64,000 nucleotides of DNA from Desulfogranum mediterraneum DSM 13871 (lineage in GTDB: Bacteria > Desulfobacterota > Desulfobulbia > Desulfobulbales > Desulfobulbaceae), in assembly GCF_000429965.1 (NCBI RefSeq), contig NZ_AUCW01000014.1, forward strand, positions 62,001-126,000, read 5' to 3'. Below, one piece after another: positions 52,592 to 61,199 of this stretch; the first letter of the stretch is position 1, and the number at the start of each line of letters is the position of its first letter. Under the pieces are notes generated by a model, which had not been told where the DNA came from, ran no database searches, and saw only the letters and a program-made list of their open reading frames with translations. A program made the translations under genes and the position numbers.

Positions 52592-52613
52592 TTTGGCCAA
52601 TCTTTGGCCAATA
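52592..52613. repeat. Paired TTTGGCCAAT 11-mers
   Basis: TTTGGCCAATC (52592-52602) and TTTGGCCAATA (52603-52613) each contain the palindrome TTGGCCAA, so the two palindrome centres are 11 bp apart, about one helical turn. The site is about 140 bp before the PfkB gene. It could be an operator for a dimeric regulator or a slippage product. Confidence 0.6.
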
Positions 52614-52753
52614 CTCTTTTTCTCTGAGCTGCACCGAGCCTGCAACACCAGGCAGATGCCTGCGGCCCCTTTTTTCCAGGCCTTGGTGCTGGCGCTCAGC
52701 AGAGCTTGAACACGATACCCTTTTGACACCCTACCCACAGCACAGGTCAGCCC

Positions 52754-53620
52754 ATGCACCATGGCGTTTTTTTTGGTTTAGCAACCCTTGATATCATTCA
52801 CTATGTCCCCCGTTTTCCTGGGATCAACGAGAAGCTGAAGAGTGAACGGCTGCTCTCCTATGCCGGAGGGCCGGCGACCAACGCAGCCATCGCCTTTGCC
52901 TCCTTTGGCAACCCCTGCTCCCTGATCAGCGGCCTGGGCAACCACACCGCCAGTCAGTATGTGCGGGAAGAGATCAACCGCTTTGGCGTTAATCTAAAGG
53001 ACTATACCGATCAACCCGACCGCCCCCCGGTGATCGCCTCGATCATCGTCGACCTCTCCTCCGGCAGCCGGACCGTGGTCTACGCCAACACCGATGCCAG
53101 ACGTCTCAGGCGAAAGGCCGCCCACCAGAGCCTCCTGGAAGACGCCGACATCCTCCTTTTGGACGGCCACTATATCCGCCGGGCAGTGGAGATGGCAGCA
53201 CGGGCCAGGTCCATGGGGATCCCTACGGTCCTGGACGGGGGCAGCTGGAAGGAGGGTGAGGAAGAGCTGCTCCCTTTCATCGACTATGCCATCTGCTCCG
53301 CGGACTTCAGTCCCCCTGGTTGCAGCAATCAGGAGGAGGTCATCCAGCTGCTCCGCGACTCCGGAATCGAGAAGATCGCCCTGACCAGGGGTGCGGAGCC
53401 CATCCTGATCCAGGAGGGAGAAGAGCGCTCAGAGCTGCCGATCATGGCCGTCAAGCCCCTGGACACCCTGGGGGCCGGCGACATCCTCCACGGCGCCTTC
53501 TGTCACTACATCCTTGACCACGACTTTGCCTTCAGCCTGGCCAGGGCCTCGGAGCTCGCCACCCTCTCCTGCACCTCCCTGGGAACCCGCGCCTGGATAG
53601 AGCAGGAAAAATTTATCTAG
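52754..53620 (+). CDS. PfkB-family sugar/nucleoside kinase
   Basis: 288 residues of the ribokinase fold. Near the N-terminus LSYAGGPATNAAIAFASFG is the first PfkB signature. The second is PLDTLGAGDILHGAFCHYI, with the catalytic Asp in GAGD. The order of IVDLSSGSRTVVYANTD and LLDGHYIRRAVEMAARARSMGIPTVLDGG is typical. The substrate cannot be read from sequence and no sugar operon surrounds it. The stop is 23 bp from that of the convergent DUF2971 gene. Confidence 0.88.
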   Translation: MHHGVFFGLATLDIIHYVPRFPGINEKLKSERLLSYAGGPATNAAIAFASFGNPCSLISGLGNHTASQYVREEINRFGVNLKDYTDQPDRPPVIASIIVDLSSGSRTVVYANTDARRLRRKAAHQSLLEDADILLLDGHYIRRAVEMAARARSMGIPTVLDGGSWKEGEEELLPFIDYAICSADFSPPGCSNQEEVIQLLRDSGIEKIALTRGAEPILIQEGEERSELPIMAVKPLDTLGAGDILHGAFCHYILDHDFAFSLARASELATLSCTSLGTRAWIEQEKFI

Positions 53621-53624
53621 GCCT

Positions 53625-53639
53625 GAGCCGACCCGGCTC
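53625..53639. terminator. Short hairpin between convergent stops
   Basis: GAGCCG (53625-53630) pairs with CGGCTC (53634-53639) around a 3-nt loop, within the 22-bp gap between the PfkB and DUF2971 stops. It is a possible bidirectional terminator, but it has no T-tract. Confidence 0.35.
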
Positions 53640-53642
53640 TGC

Positions 53643-54527
53643 TCAACGCTGCCGATAGGGGATGCGGCAGTAGTCGATCCCCCGGGTGGGGACAATACCG
53701 TTCTGTCCCAGAAACATCTTCAGGGAGTTCATGGAGATACCGATATTGGAGGTGGGCCCCAGAAAGAGGTGGTCCAGTTGGATGGGATGATCGGCGTCGG
53801 GCTGGAGTGCAAACTTCACATAGGGGACCAACATGGCATTGGCCTCCCTGAAAGAGATGGGCGCACTCGCGTCGGTATAGACCGGAGAGACAATCCGCCA
53901 CTCCTTCTCCTCCCGGAATGAAGGATGCTTGATCACGGCAGCGATCTTCAAGAGATCGATCTCGATCTGTTCAAAGACCAGGTGATAGATGGCGGAGAGC
54001 TGTTCGCAGCTCTCACCGCCCCGAAGCTGTTGCTCCACCTGCGACTCCACCGCATCCAGCACCTGACGGATCAGCCGCTGCTGACTGCTGGAATCATAGA
54101 TACACTTGCCGATCTGAAAGTGCTGCCTGTGGGCACACTGGCGGATATAATCTGCCGCAAAGCCCAGGCTGACCCCCTTGCCATGGGTACTGTAGCCCCG
54201 CCACTGACTGAGCAGATTGCCATGGGAACGGAAGGAGGCACCAAAGAGCATGTGACCGTTGGTGATCCGATGGCTCACCCAGTCATCAAATTGTCCCAGG
54301 AGATCGGCCTTGCCGTGTCCCTGGGCGATGCGCTCCTTGACCTCCTGGTGGATCAGATCTGCCGAGTGCCTGAGCTCGGCAGAATCGTTCATGTAGCGGA
54401 TATCGCTGGCCCAGAGGGTACCTCCACCGACGATGCCCAACAGGCCGGTCAGGGTGGTATAATGGTAGAGGACCCCCTTGGGGATGTCTCCGAACAACTT
54501 TTCCGTTAAAATTCCGATTTCTTGCAC
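53643..54527 (-). CDS. DUF2971 family protein
   Basis: 294 residues from GTG 54527, with AGGA upstream. The family pattern is clear: LYHYTTLTGLLGIVGGGTLWASDIRYMNDSAELRHS, then LFGASFRSHGNLLSQWRGYSTHGKGVSLGF, and IKHPSFREEKEWRIVSPVY. DUF2971 proteins are of unknown function. Some occur near restriction or abortive-infection genes, but no such genes are adjacent here. It lies between the PfkB kinase and kdnB with no operon link to either. No membrane segments. Confidence 0.85.
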   Translation of the reverse strand: MQEIGILTEKLFGDIPKGVLYHYTTLTGLLGIVGGGTLWASDIRYMNDSAELRHSADLIHQEVKERIAQGHGKADLLGQFDDWVSHRITNGHMLFGASFRSHGNLLSQWRGYSTHGKGVSLGFAADYIRQCAHRQHFQIGKCIYDSSSQQRLIRQVLDAVESQVEQQLRGGESCEQLSAIYHLVFEQIEIDLLKIAAVIKHPSFREEKEWRIVSPVYTDASAPISFREANAMLVPYVKFALQPDADHPIQLDHLFLGPTSNIGISMNSLKMFLGQNGIVPTRGIDYCRIPYRQR

Positions 54528-54628
54528 GTCCTGTTCCTCTGCAGAGGCGGGCCTGATCCGCCTTGCCGAGCGCGGCCTGACCTCAAAAAAAACATCCTTG
54601 AGTTTTTCAAATCAACCTGGTATTGAGG

Positions 54629-54643
54629 CCTGTCGGCGACAGG
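54629..54643. other. Small palindromic hairpin upstream of kdnB
   Basis: CCTGTCG (54629-54635) and CGACAGG (54637-54643) are perfectly inverted around one base in the 272-bp gap between DUF2971 and kdnB, about 157 bp before kdnB. It could be an operator or an RNA hairpin. Nothing else of note is seen in this gap. Confidence 0.35.
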
Positions 54644-54766
54644 GCTAACACCTTGAAATTCAAACATTACAACCTGGTTCTCCACAGAGACAGCCCGTAG
54701 CCTAATGGCGCGAACTGACGCGTTTTCTGGGACAAGGCTGCGACCATGCCGTGCTGCCAGGCTTAA

Positions 54767-55867
<1,101 letters not shown>

Positions 55868-55888
55868 ACCACCAAGGCAGCCAAGGCT

Positions 55889-55914
55889 CCCTGCCCTCCC
55901 GATGGAGGGCAGGG
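55889..55914. terminator. Perfect 11-bp hairpin between kdnB and the MFS gene
   Basis: CCCTGCCCTCC (55889-55899), loop CGAT, GGAGGGCAGGG (55904-55914). It lies 22 bp after the kdnB stop and 44 bp from the convergent MFS stop. It has no T-tract and is probably a bidirectional terminator. Confidence 0.5.
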
Positions 55915-55957
55915 TCGCCAGTTCAGCTCCTCTCCCCCCTGTCCCCCTCTTTCCCTC

Positions 55958-57271
55958 TCAGGACTCCTTGGGCCCATCCCCCTCCATGCTCCCCAGCCGA
56001 CGCAGGTAGTAGAGCCAGATCGTTCCCGGCAGCAGAAACAGCAGGGCCAGCACCACCACGATGGTCCGGGGACCAAGCCCGGCATCCAGGGCCTGGCCGG
56101 TAGCCAGGGTGGAGAGGCAGAGGGTCAGGGTCAACAGGGCCATCTCCACGGCAAAGACCCGGCCCCGGAAGCGAGCCTCCACCCGGTGATGGAGCAGGGC
56201 AGTGCTGAAGACCCACTGGATGGAGCCGCCGATATGCCCCAGGAGAACAAAACAGCCGGCCACCAGGATATTGGGGGCCTGACTGAAACAGAGGTAGGAG
56301 AGAGCCGAGATATAAAAGGCCGCGCCAATGGCCCGGCGCATGCCCTGGGGCTCGTTGCCGAACCAGCGCCAGGCCAGGAAGGGACCCACGGCCGCCCCCA
56401 GACCGCGCATGGAGTAGAGGGCCCCGCTCAGCCCGCCCTGACCGGACTGGGAGAAGACCTGTTCGCCGAAAACCGTCAACATCACCAGGATCCCCCCGGA
56501 CAGGGCCCAGCCGCTCTTGACCAGCAACAGGGCCGCCACCCGGGGATGAGAACGGACATAGTGAAGCCCCTCGATGATATCAGCCAGCCCGGAGATGCGG
56601 GCCAGGGAGAAACCACCACCTTTAACGGCGGCAGAGACATGTTCCAGGGGCACCAGGGCGATCAGCAGGGCTGAGCCCATGAAGGTCACCACATCCACCA
56701 GGATGGCGGCCCTCCAGCCGAACCAGGCGGTGACAAAGCCGCCCAGGGCGGCACCCAGGGCCAGATTCACCGACCAGGAGGCGCCAAAGAGGCCATTGGC
56801 CACGTTGAGTTCCTCCCTGGTGCAGATATCCGGGATCGAGGCCTGCCTGGCCGGATGGTTGAAGCTCCATACCCCCTCCTGGAGAAAGGCCAGCAGATAG
56901 ACCAGCCAGACCTGGCCGCTGACCCCCACCAGCAGATAACCGGCGACCACCAGGGCCCGAAGCAGGTCGCAGCAGACCATGATCCGTTTGCGGTTAAAGC
57001 GATCGGCAACCACCCCGGCAATGGGCCCCAGCAGGGTGGTGGGCAGAAACTTGGCAATCAGAAACCAACTCACGGCCTCGCCGGAACCGGTGAGTTCGGT
57101 CAAGAGCACAAAGATGGCAATATAATTGAACCAGTCACCGAGCTGGCTGACAATGGTGGCCAGCCAGAAACGACGAAAACGGGAATTGGTGCGCAGGATC
57201 CGCAGATAGGAGTCCAGCCGACCGGCTGAGGGTGCCGGTTGCGCCGGGCTGCTTGGCTTGCTATCGCTCAT
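55958..57271 (-). CDS. MFS transporter, EntS/MFS_3-like exporter
   Basis: 437 residues from ATG 57271, with AGGA 5 nt upstream. A soluble N-terminal 25 residues precede twelve predicted helices, starting RFWLATIVSQLGDWFNYIAIFVLLTELTGSGEAVSWFLIAKFLPTTLLGPIAGVVADRFNRKRIMVCCDLLRA, the usual N-terminal signature of the MFS_3 group (enterobactin exporter EntS, macrolide efflux). The cargo is unknown. A 23-residue extension to 57340 is open but lacks a ribosome site. It converges with kdnB. Confidence 0.87.
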   Translation of the reverse strand: MSDSKPSSPAQPAPSAGRLDSYLRILRTNSRFRRFWLATIVSQLGDWFNYIAIFVLLTELTGSGEAVSWFLIAKFLPTTLLGPIAGVVADRFNRKRIMVCCDLLRALVVAGYLLVGVSGQVWLVYLLAFLQEGVWSFNHPARQASIPDICTREELNVANGLFGASWSVNLALGAALGGFVTAWFGWRAAILVDVVTFMGSALLIALVPLEHVSAAVKGGGFSLARISGLADIIEGLHYVRSHPRVAALLLVKSGWALSGGILVMLTVFGEQVFSQSGQGGLSGALYSMRGLGAAVGPFLAWRWFGNEPQGMRRAIGAAFYISALSYLCFSQAPNILVAGCFVLLGHIGGSIQWVFSTALLHHRVEARFRGRVFAVEMALLTLTLCLSTLATGQALDAGLGPRTIVVVLALLFLLPGTIWLYYLRRLGSMEGDGPKES

Positions 57272-57683
57272 GATGTCCTGGAAAGGAGGGCAAAGGTTCT
57301 TGGGGGAGGTCACAGGCCGGACCGGATCCTGCCCGGCCATGGCAGACCTTTTCTGCAGCCACTGTCAAGGCCTCCAGGGTACTACCACAGGCCGCCGGGA
57401 TCGGCAAGAGGGGTATCGGTAACAGGGTTTGCCCCCCGGATTGGCCCCTGCCCTCCGCCGGTCCTTGCTCACTGTGAGCCGGATGGAACGGGGCTGGCAG
57501 CTTGCCCGGACCGGTGCCACTCCCTAGCCAGGGCCGAGTCCGGAAGGGAACACCAAAAGGGGGATGCTTTTTTTGTTACTTTCGGGTCTACTCTTATCGA
57601 CAATCGACTCCGGCCTGGCGAGAGACCAGTCGCCTCCCCCTGCAGGAGCCCATCCCCATCCCCATCCCAAAGACGAGACTGCC
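57272..57683. other. Divergent gap between two MFS genes
   Basis: About 410 bp, GC-rich and rich in short inverted repeats (57445-57560), ending in a T7 run at 57567-57573. It could form a structured leader for the plus-strand MFS gene, but it fits no riboswitch I know. A short ATCCCC triplet repeat lies at 57650-57667. Confidence 0.4.
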
Positions 57684-58844
57684 ATGGTCAATCAAGCCCA
57701 GCGCCCCATGTTCCGTTACCTGATCGTCCTGACCATCTGCTCGGTGATCGGACTCCAGACCTGGATGGTGCTGTTCAACAACTTTGCGGTGGAGGTAGCC
57801 GGACTTGAGGGACAGGAGGTGGGGATCATCCAGTCGATCCGGGAAATCCCCGGCTTTCTTGCCCTGTTGGCGGTCTATGTGCTGCTGCTCCTTCGAGAGC
57901 ATACCATCGCGGCCCTGGCCATCATCTGTCTGGGCGTGGGCACCGCAGCCACCGGCTTTTTTCCGGACTTCTCCGGCCTGGTGGCCACCACCCTGCTGAT
58001 GAGTTTCGGCTTTCACTACTATGAGACCATGAACCACTCCCTGGTTCTCCAATACTTTGAGCACTCCAGCTCACCCCTGATCCTGGGGCGCCTGCGCAGC
58101 CTGGGCGCGGTAGCGGCCATTGCTACCAGCGGCTGCATCTATCTGCTCGATTTTGTCCTGGACTATCGCTTTATCTACCTGCTCCTGGGCAGCGGCGTGG
58201 CGGCTATGGGCTGCTGGGCGCTCTGCCAGAACCCCTCCCTGACCGAGCTGGTACCCCAACGAAAAAAGATGATCCTCCGCCGGCGCTACTCGCTCTACTA
58301 TTTCCTGACCTTCATGGCCGGTGCCCGCCGCCAGATTTTCATTGCCTTTTCCGTGTTCCTGCTGGTAAAGATCTTCTCCTTCTCCGTACAAGAGGTGATC
58401 CTGCTCTTCATGGTCAACAACCTGATCAACGCCTTCTTCAGCCCGATCCTGGGGCGGGCCATCGTCCGCTTCGGAGAACGGCGGATCCTGAGTCTTGAGT
58501 ATGCAGGCCTGATAGTGGTCTTTTTATGCTACGCCTTTAGCGAATCCAAGCTGGTGGTGGTGCTGATGTATGTGCTGGACCACCTCCTCTTTACCTTTTC
58601 CATGGCCATCCGCACCTACTTTCAGAAGATCGCCGATCCCAGGGATATTTCCCCCAGCATGGCGGTGGGCTTTACCATCAACCATATAGCGGCCGTGGTT
58701 ATACCGGTGCTGGGCGGCCTGATCTGGATGATCGATTATCGAATCCCCTTTATCGCCGGAGCGATCATGAGCGCGATTTCCCTGACAGCGGTCCAGAAGA
58801 TCCCTGTCTTTAACCGCAACAACGAACCCCAAGCAACAGCATGA
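57684..58844 (+). CDS. MFS-like multi-pass transporter
   Basis: 386 residues from ATG 57684. About eleven to twelve hydrophobic helices, starting FRYLIVLTICSVIGLQTWMVLFNNFAVEVAGLEGQEVGIIQSIREIPGFLALLAVYVLLL, with the motif-like LGRLRSLGAVAAIATSG. It is a compact MFS member of unknown cargo. The frame is open to 57564, where a signal-like segment starts, but that is followed by a low-complexity proline/histidine stretch and no ribosome site. The stop overlaps the exonuclease start (ATGA), an unusual pairing of a transporter with a nuclease. Confidence 0.83.
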   Translation: MVNQAQRPMFRYLIVLTICSVIGLQTWMVLFNNFAVEVAGLEGQEVGIIQSIREIPGFLALLAVYVLLLLREHTIAALAIICLGVGTAATGFFPDFSGLVATTLLMSFGFHYYETMNHSLVLQYFEHSSSPLILGRLRSLGAVAAIATSGCIYLLDFVLDYRFIYLLLGSGVAAMGCWALCQNPSLTELVPQRKKMILRRRYSLYYFLTFMAGARRQIFIAFSVFLLVKIFSFSVQEVILLFMVNNLINAFFSPILGRAIVRFGERRILSLEYAGLIVVFLCYAFSESKLVVVLMYVLDHLLFTFSMAIRTYFQKIADPRDISPSMAVGFTINHIAAVVIPVLGGLIWMIDYRIPFIAGAIMSAISLTAVQKIPVFNRNNEPQATA

Positions 58845-59467
58845 ACAAACCGACCTGTCCCACCCTGCCCGAGGCCACTGCCGCCATGCGGCGGCGATTA
58901 AGCAAAGACGAGATCAATGCCCTGCCGCTTGAACGCTGGCAGGGGCCTATCCAGTTGGTGAACAGCCCTCAACAGTGCCGAGAGGTCCTGCCCCGGCTGA
59001 GCAGCAGCAGCCTGCTCGGTTTTGACACCGAGACCAGGCCTGCCTTTCGCAAGGGGCAATCCTATCCGCCCTCCCTGCTCCAGCTGGCCACGGCTGAAGA
59101 GGTCTTCCTGTTCCAGCTCAAAAAAACCGGCCTGCCCCAGGAACTCTCTGCCCTGCTCAGTGACCACACCGTTGCCAAGGTCGGGGTGGCCATCGCCGAT
59201 GACCTGGAAAATCTACAGAAGATCGAATCGTTCCAGCACGGCGGTTTTACCGACATTGCCCGCATCAGCAAGCGCCTGGGCCTGCACCACCACGGCCTCC
59301 GTGGCCTGGCCGCTGCGGTGCTCGACTTTCGGATCTCCAAATCCGCCCGGACCAGCAACTGGGCCAATGACCAACTCAGTCAAGCCCAGCTCCAATATGC
59401 CGCCACCGATGCCTGGGTGGGGCGGGAGATCTTCATCCGGCTCAGCGAGCTGCAGGCGGCGGCCTAG
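58841..59467 (+). CDS. 3'-5' exonuclease, DEDDy (RNase D-like) domain
   Basis: 208 residues, a single exonuclease domain without the HRDC domain of RNase D. Metal-site motifs in order: Exo I FDTETRP (Asp and Glu), Exo II VGVAIADDLENL, and Exo III YAATDAWVGREIF (Tyr and Asp), making it a DEDDy enzyme acting on RNA or DNA 3' ends. The ATG overlaps the transporter stop. The N-terminal 45 residues (ATAAMRRRLSKDEINALPLERWQGPI) precede the domain. Small DEDDy proteins of this kind are common and mostly uncharacterised. Confidence 0.88.
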   Translation: MNKPTCPTLPEATAAMRRRLSKDEINALPLERWQGPIQLVNSPQQCREVLPRLSSSSLLGFDTETRPAFRKGQSYPPSLLQLATAEEVFLFQLKKTGLPQELSALLSDHTVAKVGVAIADDLENLQKIESFQHGGFTDIARISKRLGLHHHGLRGLAAAVLDFRISKSARTSNWANDQLSQAQLQYAATDAWVGREIFIRLSELQAAA

Positions 59468-59625
59468 GGTCAGCGGGCAAGAGCGGCCCTGTTCCGGACC
59501 AGAAGGTACGCCCCAGGCAGAGCGCCTTTGTGCCAGGCTATACGAGTGAGAGCGCTTGGCCGGGCTGCCGCAAAGAGCCCAGCCACCTGAAAACACCCCT
59601 CAACCACAACAGCAAGGAGAGAGCC

Positions 59626-59946
59626 ATGAGCCAACAGCCACAGAGCCACTACCAGTACCTTCAACACTCCTTTCCCGAGGTCATGACCGCCCTGGAAAAC
59701 CTGGGCAGCACCGTTCGCCAGGCCGGTCCCCTGGACAGGAAGACCACAGAGCTGATTCAACTGGGGGTGGCGGCCGCAACCCAGTCCACCGGCGCAGTCC
59801 ACTCCCATGCCAGACGGGCCAGGGAAGCCGGTGCCAGCCGGGAGGAGCTCCAACACGCCCTGCTGGTGCTGATCTCCACCATCGGCTTTCCCAAGGTGGC
59901 GGCCGCCCTGGCCTGGATCCAGGACAGCGACGCAGACAGGGCCTAA
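59626..59946 (+). CDS. Carboxymuconolactone decarboxylase-family (AhpD-like) small protein
   Basis: 106 residues from ATG 59626, with AAGGAG 8 nt upstream. The CMD fold is seen as LDRKTTELIQLGVAAATQSTGAVHSHARRAREAGASREELQHALLVLISTIGFPKVAAAL. The redox CxxC of AhpD is missing: the stretch reads QSTGAVHSH, so peroxidase support activity is unlikely and decarboxylase-like or structural roles are more likely. The His of the family motif is retained. No clear partner gene. Confidence 0.82.
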   Translation: MSQQPQSHYQYLQHSFPEVMTALENLGSTVRQAGPLDRKTTELIQLGVAAATQSTGAVHSHARRAREAGASREELQHALLVLISTIGFPKVAAALAWIQDSDADRA

Positions 59947-60028
59947 ACACCCCAGACCATTCTCCCCTGCCCAAAGGTCATCCCTGGGGGCTGATGGGGG
60001 AGGGACTCACCACCCTTGCGCCCACACC

Positions 60029-60943
60029 ATGCCAATGAACCTTTCCCGAAAAACCCTTGCTTTACTCTTTATCCTGATCCTGATCATCCTGACAGTGAGC
60101 AGCCTGCTGTTACGCCGGCAGCCGGAACACGACTTTGCATTCAGCAGCTATCAGGAGCTGGAACGACTCTTCAGCCAGAGAGGGTATGACTCCCGGGAAT
60201 GGGAACAGGGGCTCACTCAAATTCCGCCCCTCTACCTGACCAGGATTCCGCAACACTGGACCGAGGAGGGTGCTGCCCAGCTTTCGATCCGGGAAAAGAA
60301 GCTGCTTTTTTTCCGTTGGCTGACCCCACTGGTCCTCCGCTCCAACCTGGAGATCATGGCGGAACAGGCCCGACTTGCCAGGGAGGGCGGCAAAGATACG
60401 GCCTGGCTGCAGGCAGTGGCTGAAAAATATAAGGTTCCCCTCCCCAGCCGGCAGGGGAGAGATGGTGAGCTCCTTGCCGCACTGAAGCTGCGGCTTGCCC
60501 CTATTCCTCCCTCACTGGCCCTGGCCCAGGCGGCAGAGGAGAGCGGCTGGGGAAGCTCTCGCTTTGCCGTCCAGGGCAATGCCCTCTACGGCCAATGGAC
60601 CTGGAGCGGGACCGGCATGGACAGCAAAGAGCGCCAGCAGGGAAAGGGAAAGTACCAGGTCGCCTCCTTTGCCAGCCCGGCTGACTCGGTGGCCGCCTAT
60701 ATGCTCAACCTCAACACCCATCCCAGCTACCAGGAATTTCGCAGCCAACGGGCCGCCCTGGTCGATTCGGGTCGCCCTGCCGGCGGCATCCAGCTTGCCC
60801 AAACCCTGAGCCGCTATTCCCAGCGGGGCCAGGCCTATGTGGAGGACCTCCGCCTCCTGATCACAAAAAATCACCTCCAGCGGCTGGATCAGGCAAGACT
60901 CAGCCCCGACCCGCCGCTCTATCTGGTGCCGCTCCAGCCCTGA
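60029..60943 (+). CDS. Bax-like membrane-anchored glucosaminidase
   Basis: 304 residues: N-terminal anchor (TLALLFILILIILTVSSLLL, about 9-28), an extracytoplasmic linker, then a glucosaminidase domain of the Bax family. LALAQAAEESGWGSSRFAVQGNALYGQWTW holds the catalytic Glu. The domain continues with YQVASFASPADSVAAYMLNLNTHPSYQEFR and LSRYSQRGQAYVEDLRLLI. It should cut cell-wall glycan in the periplasm. Two starts (60029, 60035) are close and neither has a clear Shine-Dalgarno. A hairpin follows the stop. Confidence 0.88.
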   Translation: MPMNLSRKTLALLFILILIILTVSSLLLRRQPEHDFAFSSYQELERLFSQRGYDSREWEQGLTQIPPLYLTRIPQHWTEEGAAQLSIREKKLLFFRWLTPLVLRSNLEIMAEQARLAREGGKDTAWLQAVAEKYKVPLPSRQGRDGELLAALKLRLAPIPPSLALAQAAEESGWGSSRFAVQGNALYGQWTWSGTGMDSKERQQGKGKYQVASFASPADSVAAYMLNLNTHPSYQEFRSQRAALVDSGRPAGGIQLAQTLSRYSQRGQAYVEDLRLLITKNHLQRLDQARLSPDPPLYLVPLQP

Positions 60944-60959
60944 GAGCTGCGGCCCCTGC

Positions 60960-60987
60960 ACCGGCCTCTGCCGGGAGGCCGGTTTAT
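60960..60987 (+). terminator. Hairpin after the Bax-like gene
   Basis: ACCGGCCTC (60960-60968) pairs with GAGGCCGGT (60975-60983) around a 6-nt loop, 17 nt after the stop. Only a short TTAT follows, so termination strength is uncertain. Confidence 0.5.
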
Positions 60988-61004
60988 GCCCCTTAGGAAT
61001 ACTT

Positions 61005-61112
61005 TAAAAACTGTGGTTTTTCGATCAAGATCAGCTAAGCGCAGACTCCGAGGCATGGAGAAAGCCTACCGCAGAGATCCAACGGATATGCCGAGGAACA
61101 ACGTTCGACATA
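61005..61112. repeat. Dispersed intergenic repeat, copy 2
   Basis: The blocks CGATCAAGATCA (61022), CTACCGCAG (61066) and GATATGCCGAGGA (61085) match those at 4.36-4.42 kb in the same order and strand. The second and third blocks keep nearly the same spacing (19 against 20 bp). Copy 2 has about 17 extra bases between the first and second blocks. Confidence 0.5.
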
Positions 61113-61117
61113 ACCTG

Positions 61118-61161
61118 GAGGTTAGCTAGAGGTTAGATAGAGGTCAACCAGAGGGTGCGCA
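61118..61161. repeat. Four imperfect 11-bp tandem units
   Basis: GAGGTTAGCTA (61118), GAGGTTAGATA (61129), GAGGTCAACCA (61140) and GAGGGTGCGCA (61151) lie head to tail, degrading along the array, between the Bax-like and srkA stops. Confidence 0.75.
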
Positions 61162-61199
61162 GAGATTGGCAAAAAAAAAGTTTCAAGCCAGCCTTGTGC

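Larger units (their letters stand above)
52141..52753. other. 613-bp gap with clustered short repeats
   Basis: Divergent gap between the redoxin gene (minus) and the PfkB-kinase gene (plus). It holds three sets of short tandem repeats at 52471-52613 and an AT-rich stretch at 52408-52438 that could carry a promoter. I see no coding frame, tRNA or riboswitch. Confidence 0.5.

Noticed and set aside
57380-57575. A possible cobalamin-type riboswitch before the MFS gene at 57.7 kb
   Set aside because: Fragments such as GCCACT and GAGTCCGGAAGG recall parts of the B12 element, but the conserved core segments are absent or out of order on both strands.
57650-57667. ATCCCC repeated three times
   Set aside because: A short simple repeat in GC-rich leader DNA. 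Too short and too low in complexity to support a functional claim.
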